From the NCBI GenBank assembly GCA_028752905.1, contig JAQNBH010000252.1:806001-870000 (forward strand): DNA of 64,000 bases, written 5' to 3'. How positions within the stretch are numbered: position 1 is the first letter of the stretch; each line of letters starts with the position of its first letter. Of this stretch, positions 46,597 to 59,472 are shown in pieces. The translations under genes were made by a program, and so were the position numbers. Under the pieces are notes generated by a model that was not told where the DNA came from, did no database searches, and worked only from the letters and a program-made list of their open reading frames with translations. Origin of the DNA: Cladorhizidae sp. MBARI D1340-BT2 (taxonomy: Eukaryota; Porifera; Demospongiae; Poecilosclerida; Cladorhizidae).

Positions 46597-49500
46597 TGCA
46601 CACTTCACTGTAATGGACTTGCAAGATAGGTATCTCTCAGTGTTCTCTATCTTGAGCTAAACATGTTAGCTTCATAGATTCTCCACACTTCACTGAATAG
46701 ACTTGATATATAGCTCTAAAGGTAGGCCTCTCTCTGTTCTCTCTCTTGATACCAAACATCCGTATATTCTGCATACATAGAATCACAAGATAGGTTTCTC
46801 TATGTGTTCTCTATCTTGATGCTAAACAGGTTAGCTTCATAGATTCTCCACACTTCACTGTATAAACTTGATATACAGCTATTAAGATAGGTCTCTCCCT
46901 GTGCTCTCTGTTGATATCAAACATCCATAATATTCTGCACACTTCACTGTAATGGACTTGATATGATTCGAATGATAGGTTTCATTATGTGTTCTCTATC
47001 TTGATATTTGCCCTAATTTGGTCTATATGTTTCTCATTTTCCCCCCCAAAATCTTGTTATTTTGCCGTAAAGCTCATAACTTTTCTACACTTTACCCAAA
47101 AAAGATAATTTTTATATCACCGGATAGCCCTTCTAATTATCTGTCTTTTGTACGTGCCAAAATTTTGAGTACTCTAAGTATTAGCAAGTTATGGTGATTT
47201 GAAGTGGTAAGGTTTGCGATCTTTCCTGGCGTTTTCCAGTTGCCAAAGCGGTGGCCTGCCAGTGAAAAACCACTACATTTATTGATAATCTGTTGACTTG
47301 TTGCAGATAAGGGCCTTCTCTATCAGTTGACAAAATCTGGGACTTTGGTCTTGTTAATTAGGGCAGTTATGAATTGTACTCTTACTTGATGCTAAACATG
47401 TTAGCTTCGTAGATTATCCACACTTCACTGAATAGACTTGATGTATAGCTATTAAGATAGGACTCTCTAAGTGCTCTCTCTTGATACCAAACATCCATAT
47501 ATTCTGCACACTTCACTGTAATGGACTTGCAAGATAGGTATCTCTCAGTGTTCTCTATCTTGAGCTAAACATGTTAGCTTCATAGATTCTCCACACTTCA
47601 CTGAATAGACTTGATATATAGCTCTAAAGGTAGGCCTCTCTCTGTTCTCTCTCTTGATACCAAACATCCGTATATTCTGCATACATAGAATCACAAGATA
47701 GGTTTCTCTATGTGTTCTCTATCTTGATGCTAAACAGGTTAGCTTCATAGATTCTCCACACTTCACTGTATAAACTTGATATACAGCTATTAAGATAGGT
47801 CTCTCCCTGTGCTCTCTGTTGATATCAAACATCCATAATATTCTGCACACTTCACTGTAATGGACTTGATATGATTCGAATGATAGGTTTCATTATGTGT
47901 TCTCTATCTTGATATTTGCCCTAATTTGGTCTATATGTTTCTCATTTTCCCCCCAAAAATCTTGTTATTTTGCCGTAATGCTCATAACTTTTCTACACTT
48001 TACCCAAAAAAGATAATTTTTATATCACCGGATAGCCCTTCTAATTATCTGTCTTTTGTACGTGCCAAAATTTTGAGTACTCTAAGTATTAGCAAGTTAT
48101 GGTGATTTGAAGTGGTAAGGTTTGCGATCTTTCCTGGCGTTTTACAGTTGCCAAAGCGGTGGCCTGCCAGTGAAAAACCACTACATTTATTGATAATCTG
48201 TTGACATGTTGCAGATAAGGGCCTTCTCTATCAGTTGACAAAATCTGGGACTTTGGTCTTGTTAATTAGGGCAGTTATGAATTGTACTCTTACTTGATGC
48301 TAAACATGTTAGCTTCGTAGATTATCCACACTTCACTGAATAGACTTGATGTATAGCTATTAAGATAGGACTCTCTAAGTGCTCTCTCTTGATACCAAAC
48401 ATCCATATATTCTGCACACTTCACTGTAATGGACTTGCAAGATAGGTATCTCTCAGTGTTCTCTATCTTGAGCTAAACATGTTAGCTTCATAGATTCTCC
48501 ACACTTCACTGAATATACTTGATATATAGCTCTAAAGGTAGGCCTCTCTCTGTTCTCTCTCTTGATACCAAACATCCGTATATTCTGCATACATAGAATC
48601 ACAAGATAGGTTTCTCTATGTGTTCTCTATCTTGATGCTAAACAGGTTAGCTTCATAGATTCTCCACACTTCACTGTATAAACTTGATATACAGCTATTA
48701 AGATAGGTCTCTCCCTGTGCTCTCTGTTGATATCAAACATCCATAATATTCTGCACACTTCACTGTAATGGACTTGATATGATTCGAATGATAGGTTTCA
48801 TTATGTGTTCTCTATCTTGATATTTGCCCTAATTTGGTCTATATGTTTCTCATTTTCCCCCCCAAAATCTTGTTATTTTGCCGTAAAGCTCATAACTTTT
48901 CTACACTTTACCCAAAAAAGATAATTTTTATATCACCGGATAGCCCTTCTAATTATCTGTCTTTTGTACGTGCCAAAATTTTGAGTACTCTAAGTATTAG
49001 CAAGTTATGGTGATTTGAAGTGGTAAGGTTTGCGATCTTTCCTGGCGTTTTCCAGTTGCCAAAGCGGTGGCCTGCCAGTGAAAAACCACTACATTTATTG
49101 ATAATCTGTTGACTTGTTGCAGATAAGGGCCTTCTCTATCAGTTGACAAAATCTGGGACTTTGGTCTTGTTAATTAGGGCAGTTATGAATTGTACTCTTA
49201 CTTGATGCTAAACATGTTAGCTTCGTAGATTATCCACACTTCACTGAATAGACTTGATGTATAGCTATTAAGATAGGACTCTCTAAGTGCTCTCTCTTGA
49301 TACCAAACATCCATATATTCTGCACACTTCACTGTAATGGACTTGCAAGATAGGTATCTCTCAGTGTTCTCTATCTTGAGCTAAACATGTTAGCTTCATA
49401 GATTCTCCACACTTCACTGAATAGACTTGATATATAGCTCTAAAGGTAGGCCTCTCTCTGTTCTCTCTCTTGATACCAAACATCCGTATATTCTGCATAC

Positions 49501-50392
49501 ATAGAATCACAAGATAGGTATCTCTCAGTGTTCTCTATCTTGAGCTAAACATGTTAGCTTCATAGATTCTCCACACTTCACTGAATATACTTGATATATA
49601 GCTCTAAAGGTAGGCCTCTCTCTGTTCTCTCTCTTGATACCAAACATCCGTATATTCTGCATACATAGAATCACAAGATAGGTTTCTCTATGTGTTCTCT
49701 ATCTTGATGCTAAACAGGTTAGCTTCATAGATTCTCCACACTTCACTGTATAAACTTGATATATAGCTATTAAGATAGGTCTCTCCCTGTGCTCTCTGTT
49801 GATATCAAACATCCATAATATTCTGCAAACTTCACTGTAATGGACTTGATATGATTCGAATGATAGGTTTCATTATGTGTTCTCTATCTTGATATTTGCC
49901 CTAATTTGGTCTATATGTTTCTCATTTTCCCCCCAAAAATCTTGTTATTTTGCCGTAAAGCTCATAACTTTTCTACACTTTACCCCAAAAAGATCATTTT
50001 TATATCACCGGATAGCCCTTCTAATTATCTGTCTTTTGTACGTGCCAAAATTTTGAGTACTCTAAGTATTAGCAAGTTATGGTGATTTGAAGTGGTAAGG
50101 TTTGCGATCTTTCCTGGCGTTTTCCAGTTGCCAAAGCGGTGGCCTGCCAGTGAAAAACCACTACATTTATTGATAATCTGTTGACATGTTGCAGATAAGG
50201 GCCTTCTCTATCAGTTGACAAAATCTGGGACTTTGGTCTTGTTAATTAGGGCAGTTATGAATTGTACTCTTACTTGATGCTAAACATGTTAGCTTCGTAG
50301 ATTATCCACACTTCACTGAATAGACTTGATGTATAGCTATTAAGATAGGACTCTCTAAGTGCTCTCTCTTGATACCAAACATCCATATATTC
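46597..50392. repeat. Second-level repeat, units 52-55 (P-Q-R-C, C unit elongated)
   Basis: Units at 46597, 47505 and 48413 repeat P, Q and R marker for marker. The fourth (49321) is a C-type unit carrying an extra 164 bp. Confidence 0.85.
49321..50392. repeat. Long unit 55 (1072 bp, 164-bp A/B duplication)
   Basis: A1, B1 and the start of A2 (49494) are followed by a switch back into A1 within CAAGATAGGT (49510-49519), then a second B1 and a second A2 start at 49658, exactly 164 bp on. The first B1 has GAATAGAC and the second GAATATAC, the R-type marker, so the extra piece came from a different unit type rather than from slippage within one unit. Confidence 0.92.
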
Positions 50393-53300
50393 TGCACACT
50401 TCACTGTAATGGACTTGCAAGATAGGTATCTCTCAGTGTTCTCTATCTTGAGCTAAACATGTTAGCTTCATAGATTCTCCACACTTCACTGAATAGACTT
50501 GATATATAGCTCTAAAGGTAGGCCTCTCTCTGTTCTCTCTCTTGATACCAAACATCCGTATATTCTGCATACATAGAATCACAAGATAGGTTTCTCTATG
50601 TGTTCTCTATCTTGATGCTAAACAGGTTAGCTTCATAGATTCTCCACACTTCACTGTATAAACTTGATATACAGCTATTAAGATAGGTCTCTCCCTGTGC
50701 TCTCTGTTGATATCAAACATCCATAATATTCTGCACACTTCACTGTAATGGACTTGATATGATTCGAATGATAGGTTTCATTATGTGTTCTCTATCTTGA
50801 TATTTGCCCTAATTTGGTCTATATGTTTCTCATTTTCCCCCCCAAAATCTTGTTATTTTGCCGTAAAGCTCATAACTTTTCTACACTTTACCCAAAAAAG
50901 ATAATTTTTATATCACCGGATAGCCCTTCTAATTATCTGTCTTTTGTACGTGCCAAAATTTTGAGTACTCTAAGTATTAGCAAGTTATGGTGATTTGAAG
51001 TGGTAAGGTTTGCGATCTTTCCTGGCGTTTTCCAGTTGCCAAAGCGGTGGCCTGCCAGTGAAAAACCACTACATTTATTGATAATCTGTTGACTTGTTGC
51101 AGATAAGGGCCTTCTCTATCAGTTGACAAAATCTGGGACTTTGGTCTTGTTAATTAGGGCAGTTATGAATTGTACTCTTACTTGATGCTAAACATGTTAG
51201 CTTCGTAGATTATCCACACTTCACTGAATAGACTTGATGTATAGCTATTAAGATAGGACTCTCTAAGTGCTCTCTCTTGATACCAAACATCCATATATTC
51301 TGCACACTTCACTGTAATGGACTTGCAAGATAGGTATCTCTCAGTGTTCTCTATCTTGAGCTAAACATGTTAGCTTCATAGATTCTCCACACTTCACTGA
51401 ATAGACTTGATATATAGCTCTAAAGGTAGGCCTCTCTCTGTTCTCTCTCTTGATACCAAACATCCGTATATTCTGCATACATAGAATCACAAGATAGGTT
51501 TCTCTATGTGTTCTCTATCTTGATGCTAAACAGGTTAGCTTCATAGATTCTCCACACTTCACTGTATAAACTTGATATACAGCTATTAAGATAGGTCTCT
51601 CCCTGTGCTCTCTGTTGATATCAAACATCCATAATATTCTGCACACTTCACTGTAATGGACTTGATATGATTCGAATGATAGGTTTCATTATGTGTTCTC
51701 TATCTTGATATTTGCCCTAATTTGGTCTATATGTTTCTCATTTTCCCCCCAAAAATCTTGTTATTTTGCCGTAATGCTCATAACTTTTCTACACTTTACC
51801 CAAAAAAGATAATTTTTATATCACCGGATAGCCCTTCTAATTATCTGTCTTTTGTACGTGCCAAAATTTTGAGTACTCTAAGTATTAGCAAGTTATGGTG
51901 ATTTGAAGTGGTAAGGTTTGCGATCTTTCCTGGCGTTTTACAGTTGCCAAAGCGGTGGCCTGCCAGTGAAAAACCACTACATTTATTGATAATCTGTTGA
52001 CATGTTGCAGATAAGGGCCTTCTCTATCAGTTGACAAAATCTGGGACTTTGGTCTTGTTAATTAGGGCAGTTATGAATTGTACTCTTACTTGATGCTAAA
52101 CATGTTAGCTTCGTAGATTATCCACACTTCACTGAATAGACTTGATGTATAGCTATTAAGATAGGACTCTCTAAGTGCTCTCTCTTGATACCAAACATCC
52201 ATATATTCTGCACACTTCACTGTAATGGACTTGCAAGATAGGTATCTCTCAGTGTTCTCTATCTTGAGCTAAACATGTTAGCTTCATAGATTCTCCACAC
52301 TTCACTGAATATACTTGATATATAGCTCTAAAGGTAGGCCTCTCTCTGTTCTCTCTCTTGATACCAAACATCCGTATATTCTGCATACATAGAATCACAA
52401 GATAGGTTTCTCTATGTGTTCTCTATCTTGATGCTAAACAGGTTAGCTTCATAGATTCTCCACACTTCACTGTATAAACTTGATATACAGCTATTAAGAT
52501 AGGTCTCTCCCTGTGCTCTCTGTTGATATCAAACATCCATAATATTCTGCACACTTCACTGTAATGGACTTGATATGATTCGAATGATAGGTTTCATTAT
52601 GTGTTCTCTATCTTGATATTTGCCCTAATTTGGTCTATATGTTTCTCATTTTCCCCCCCAAAATCTTGTTATTTTGCCGTAAAGCTCATAACTTTTCTAC
52701 ACTTTACCCAAAAAAGATAATTTTTATATCACCGGATAGCCCTTCTAATTATCTGTCTTTTGTACGTGCCAAAATTTTGAGTACTCTAAGTATTAGCAAG
52801 TTATGGTGATTTGAAGTGGTAAGGTTTGCGATCTTTCCTGGCGTTTTCCAGTTGCCAAAGCGGTGGCCTGCCAGTGAAAAACCACTACATTTATTGATAA
52901 TCTGTTGACTTGTTGCAGATAAGGGCCTTCTCTATCAGTTGACAAAATCTGGGACTTTGGTCTTGTTAATTAGGGCAGTTATGAATTGTACTCTTACTTG
53001 ATGCTAAACATGTTAGCTTCGTAGATTATCCACACTTCACTGAATAGACTTGATGTATAGCTATTAAGATAGGACTCTCTAAGTGCTCTCTCTTGATACC
53101 AAACATCCATATATTCTGCACACTTCACTGTAATGGACTTGCAAGATAGGTATCTCTCAGTGTTCTCTATCTTGAGCTAAACATGTTAGCTTCATAGATT
53201 CTCCACACTTCACTGAATAGACTTGATATATAGCTCTAAAGGTAGGCCTCTCTCTGTTCTCTCTCTTGATACCAAACATCCGTATATTCTGCATACATAG

Positions 53301-55840
53301 AATCACAAGATAGGTTTCTCTATGTGTTCTCTATCTTGATGCTAAACAGGTTAGCTTCATAGATTCTCCACACTTCACTGTATAAACTTGATATACAGCT
53401 ATTAAGATAGGTCTCTCCCTGTGCTCTCTGTTGATATCAAACATCCATAATATTCTGCACACTTCACTGTAATGGACTTGATATGATTCGAATGATAGGT
53501 TTCATTATGTGTTCTCTATCTTGATATTTGCCCTAATTTGGTCTATATGTTTCTCATTTTCCCCCCAAAAATCTTGTTATTTTGCCGTAATGCTCATAAC
53601 TTTTCTACACTTTACCCAAAAAAGATAATTTTTATATCACCGGATAGCCCTTCTAATTATCTGTCTTTTGTACGTGCCAAAATTTTGAGTACTCTAAGTA
53701 TTAGCAAGTTATGGTGATTTGAAGTGGTAAGGTTTGCGATCTTTCCTGGCGTTTTACAGTTGCCAAAGCGGTGGCCTGCCAGTGAAAAACCACTACATTT
53801 ATTGATAATCTGTTGACATGTTGCAGATAAGGGCCTTCTCTATCAGTTGACAAAATCTGGGACTTTGGTCTTGTTAATTAGGGCAGTTATGAATTGTACT
53901 CTTACTTGATGCTAAACATGTTAGCTTCGTAGATTATCCACACTTCACTGAATAGACTTGATGTATAGCTATTAAGATAGGACTCTCTAAGTGCTCTCTC
54001 TTGATACCAAACATCCATATATTCTGCACACTTCACTGTAATGGACTTGCAAGATAGGTATCTCTCAGTGTTCTCTATCTTGAGCTAAACATGTTAGCTT
54101 CATAGATTCTCCACACTTCACTGAATATACTTGATATATAGCTCTAAAGGTAGGCCTCTCTCTGTTCTCTCTCTTGATACCAAACATCCGTATATTCTGC
54201 ATACATAGAATCACAAGATAGGTTTCTCTATGTGTTCTCTATCTTGATGCTAAACAGGTTAGCTTCATAGATTCTCCACACTTCACTGTATAAACTTGAT
54301 ATACAGCTATTAAGATAGGTCTCTCCCTGTGCTCTCTGTTGATATCAAACATCCATAATATTCTGCAAACTTCACTGTAATGGACTTGATATGATTCGAA
54401 TGATAGGTTTCATTATGTGTTCTCTATCTTGATATTTGCCCTAATTTGGTCTATATGTTTCTCATTTTCCCCCCAAAAATCTTGTTATTTTGCCGTAAAG
54501 CTCATAACTTTTCTACACTTTACCCAAAAAAGATAATTTTTATATCACCGGATAGCCCTTCTAATTATCTGTCTTTTGTACGTGCCAAAATTTTGAGTAC
54601 TCTAAGTATTAGCAAGTTATGGTGATTTGAAGTGGTAAGGTTTGCGATCTTTCCTGGCGTTTTCCAGTTGCCAAAGCGGTGGCCTGCCAGTGAAAAACCA
54701 CTACATTTATTGATAATCTGTTGACATTTTGCAGATAAGGGCCTTCTCTATCAGTTGACAAAATCTGGGACTTTGGTCTTGTTAATTAGGGCAGTTATGA
54801 ATTGTACTCTTACTTGATGCTAAACATGTTAGCTTCGTAGATTATCCACACTTCACTGAATAGACTTGATGTATAGCTATTAAGATAGGACTCTCTAAGT
54901 GCTCTCTCTTGATACCAAACATCCATATATTCTGCACACTTCACTGTAATGGACTTGCAAGATAGGTATCTCTCAGTGTTCTCTATCTTGAGCTAAACAT
55001 GTTAGCTTCATAGATTCTCCACACTTCACTGAATAGACTTGATATATAGCTCTAAAGGTAGGCCTCTCTCTGTTCTCTCTCTTGATACCAAACATCCGTA
55101 TATTCTGCATACATAGAATCACAAGATAGGTTTCTCTATGTGTTCTCTATCTTGATGCTAAACAGGTTAGCTTCATAGATTCTCCACACTTCACTGTATA
55201 AACTTGATATATAGCTATTAAGATAGGTCTCTCCCTGTGCTCTCTGTTGATATCAAACATCCATAATATTCTGCAAACTTCACTGTAATGGACTTGATAT
55301 GATTCGAATGATAGGTTTCATTATGTGTTCTCTATCTTGATATTTGCCCTAATTTGGTCTATATGTTTCTCATTTTCCCCCCAAAAATCTTGTTATTTTG
55401 CCGTAAAGCTCATAACTTTTCTACACTTTACCCCAAAAAGATCATTTTTATATCACCGGATAGCCCTTCTAATTATCTGTCTTTTGTACGTGCCAAAATT
55501 TTGAGTACTCTAAGTATTAGCAAGTTATGGTGATTTGAAGTGGTAAGGTTTGCGATCTTTCCTGGCGTTTTCCAGTTGCCAAAGCGGTGGCCTGCCAGTG
55601 AAAAACCACTACATTTATTGATAATCTGTTGACATGTTGCAGATAAGGGCCTTCTCTATCAGTTGACAAAATCTGGGACTTTGGTCTTGTTAATTAGGGC
55701 AGTTATGAATTGTACTCTTACTTGATGCTAAACATGTTAGCTTCGTAGATTATCCACACTTCACTGAATAGACTTGATGTATAGCTATTAAGATAGGACT
55801 CTCTAAGTGCTCTCTCTTGATACCAAACATCCATATATTC
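50393..55840. repeat. Units 56-61 (P-Q-R-Q-R'-C)
   Basis: 50393 is P, 51301 Q, 52209 R, 53117 Q, 54025 an R variant (GAATATAC but GCAAACTT, C6A5 and GACATTTTGC), 54933 C. Compared with P-Q-R-C, a Q-R pair has been added. Confidence 0.83.
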
Positions 55841-58800
55841 TGCACACTTCACTGTAATGGACTTGCAAGATAGGTATCTCTCAGTGTTCTCTATCTTGAG
55901 CTAAACATGTTAGCTTCATAGATTCTCCACACTTCACTGAATAGACTTGATATATAGCTCTAAAGGTAGGCCTCTCTCTGTTCTCTCTCTTGATACCAAA
56001 CATCCGTATATTCTGCATACATAGAATCACAAGATAGGTTTCTCTATGTGTTCTCTATCTTGATGCTAAACAGGTTAGCTTCATAGATTCTCCACACTTC
56101 ACTGTATAAACTTGATATACAGCTATTAAGATAGGTCTCTCCCTGTGCTCTCTGTTGATATCAAACATCCATAATATTCTGCACACTTCACTGTAATGGA
56201 CTTGATATGATTCGAATGATAGGTTTCATTATGTGTTCTCTATCTTGATATTTGCCCTAATTTGGTCTATATGTTTCTCATTTTCCCCCCCAAAATCTTG
56301 TTATTTTGCCGTAAAGCTCATAACTTTTCTACACTTTACCCAAAAAAGATAATTTTTATATCACCGGATAGCCCTTCTAATTATCTGTCTTTTGTACGTG
56401 CCAAAATTTTGAGTACTCTAAGTATTAGCAAGTTATGGTGATTTGAAGTGGTAAGGTTTGCGATCTTTCCTGGCGTTTTCCAGTTGCCAAAGCGGTGGCC
56501 TGCCAGTGAAAAACCACTACATTTATTGATAATCTGTTGACTTGTTGCAGATAAGGGCCTTCTCTATCAGTTGACAAAATCTGGGACTTTGGTCTTGTTA
56601 ATTAGGGCAGTTATGAATTGTACTCTTACTTGATGCTAAACATGTTAGCTTCGTAGATTATCCACACTTCACTGAATAGACTTGATGTATAGCTATTAAG
56701 ATAGGACTCTCTAAGTGCTCTCTCTTGATACCAAACATCCATATATTCTGCACACTTCACTGTAATGGACTTGCAAGATAGGTATCTCTCAGTGTTCTCT
56801 ATCTTGAGCTAAACATGTTAGCTTCATAGATTCTCCACACTTCACTGAATAGACTTGATATATAGCTCTAAAGGTAGGCCTCTCTCTGTTCTCTCTCTTG
56901 ATACCAAACATCCGTATATTCTGCATACATAGAATCACAAGATAGGTTTCTCTATGTGTTCTCTATCTTGATGCTAAACAGGTTAGCTTCATAGATTCTC
57001 CACACTTCACTGTATAAACTTGATATACAGCTATTAAGATAGGTCTCTCCCTGTGCTCTCTGTTGATATCAAACATCCATAATATTCTGCACACTTCACT
57101 GTAATGGACTTGATATGATTCGAATGATAGGTTTCATTATGTGTTCTCTATCTTGATATTTGCCCTAATTTGGTCTATATGTTTCTCATTTTCCCCCCAA
57201 AAATCTTGTTATTTTGCCGTAATGCTCATAACTTTTCTACACTTTACCCAAAAAAGATAATTTTTATATCACCGGATAGCCCTTCTAATTATCTGTCTTT
57301 TGTACGTGCCAAAATTTTGAGTACTCTAAGTATTAGCAAGTTATGGTGATTTGAAGTGGTAAGGTTTGCGATCTTTCCTGGCGTTTTACAGTTGCCAAAG
57401 CGGTGGCCTGCCAGTGAAAAACCACTACATTTATTGATAATCTGTTGACATGTTGCAGATAAGGGCCTTCTCTATCAGTTGACAAAATCTGGGACTTTGG
57501 TCTTGTTAATTAGGGCAGTTATGAATTGTACTCTTACTTGATGCTAAACATGTTAGCTTCGTAGATTATCCACACTTCACTGAATAGACTTGATGTATAG
57601 CTATTAAGATAGGACTCTCTAAGTGCTCTCTCTTGATACCAAACATCCATATATTCTGCACACTTCACTGTAATGGACTTGCAAGATAGGTATCTCTCAG
57701 TGTTCTCTATCTTGAGCTAAACATGTTAGCTTCATAGATTCTCCACACTTCACTGAATATACTTGATATATAGCTCTAAAGGTAGGCCTCTCTCTGTTCT
57801 CTCTCTTGATACCAAACATCCGTATATTCTGCATACATAGAATCACAAGATAGGTTTCTCTATGTGTTCTCTATCTTGATGCTAAACAGGTTAGCTTCAT
57901 AGATTCTCCACACTTCACTGTATAAACTTGATATACAGCTATTAAGATAGGTCTCTCCCTGTGCTCTCTGTTGATATCAAACATCCATAATATTCTGCAA
58001 ACTTCACTGTAATGGACTTGATATGATTCGAATGATAGGTTTCATTATGTGTTCTCTATCTTGATATTTGCCCTAATTTGGTCTATATGTTTCTCATTTT
58101 CCCCCCAAAAATCTTGTTATTTTGCCGTAAAGCTCATAACTTTTCTACACTTTACCCAAAAAAGATAATTTTTATATCACCGGATAGCCCTTCTAATTAT
58201 CTGTCTTTTGTACGTGCCAAAATTTTGAGTACTCTAAGTATTAGCAAGTTATGGTGATTTGAAGTGGTAAGGTTTGCGATCTTTCCTGGCGTTTTCCAGT
58301 TGCCAAAGCGGTGGCCTGCCAGTGAAAAACCACTACATTTATTGATAATCTGTTGACATGTTGCAGATAAGGGCCTTCTCTATCAGTTGACAAAATCTGG
58401 GACTTTGGTCTTGTTAATTAGGGCAGTTATGAATTGTACTCTTACTTGATGCTAAACATGTTAGCTTCGTAGATTATCCACACTTCACTGAATAGACTTG
58501 ATGTATAGCTATTAAGATAGGACTCTCTAAGTGCTCTCTCTTGATACCAAACATCCATATATTCTGCACACTTCACTGTAATGGACTTGCAAGATAGGTA
58601 TCTCTCAGTGTTCTCTATCTTGAGCTAAACATGTTAGCTTCATAGATTCTCCACACTTCACTGAATAGACTTGATATATAGCTCTAAAGGTAGGCCTCTC
58701 TCTGTTCTCTCTCTTGATACCAAACATCCGTATATTCTGCATACATAGAATCACAAGATAGGTTTCTCTATGTGTTCTCTATCTTGATGCTAAACAGGTT

Positions 58801-59472
58801 AGCTTCATAGATTCTCCACACTTCACTGTATAAACTTGATATATAGCTATTAAGATAGGTCTCTCCCTGTGCTCTCTGTTGATATCAAACATCCATAATA
58901 TTCTGCAAACTTCACTGTAATGGACTTGATATGATTCGAATGATAGGTTTCATTATGTGTTCTCTATCTTGATATTTGCCCTAATTTGGTCTATATGTTT
59001 CTCATTTTCCCCCCAAAAATCTTGTTATTTTGCCGTAAAGCTCATAACTTTTCTACACTTTACCCCAAAAAGATCATTTTTATATCACCGGATAGCCCTT
59101 CTAATTATCTGTCTTTTGTACGTGCCAAAATTTTGAGTACTCTAAGTATTAGCAAGTTATGGTGATTTGAAGTGGTAAGGTTTGCGATCTTTCCTGGCGT
59201 TTTCCAGTTGCCAAAGCGGTGGCCTGCCAGTGAAAAACCACTACATTTATTGATAATCTGTTGACATGTTGCAGATAAGGGCCTTCTCTATCAGTTGACA
59301 AAATCTGGGACTTTGGTCTTGTTAATTAGGGCAGTTATGAATTGTACTCTTACTTGATGCTAAACATGTTAGCTTCGTAGATTATCCACACTTCACTGAA
59401 TAGACTTGATGTATAGCTATTAAGATAGGACTCTCTAAGTGCTCTCTCTTGATACCAAACATCCATATATTC
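55841..59472. repeat. Units 62-65 (P-Q-R'-C, 3632 bp)
   Basis: 55841 is P, 56749 Q, 57657 the R variant with GCAAACTT and C6A5, 58565 C. All are 908 bp. Confidence 0.84.
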
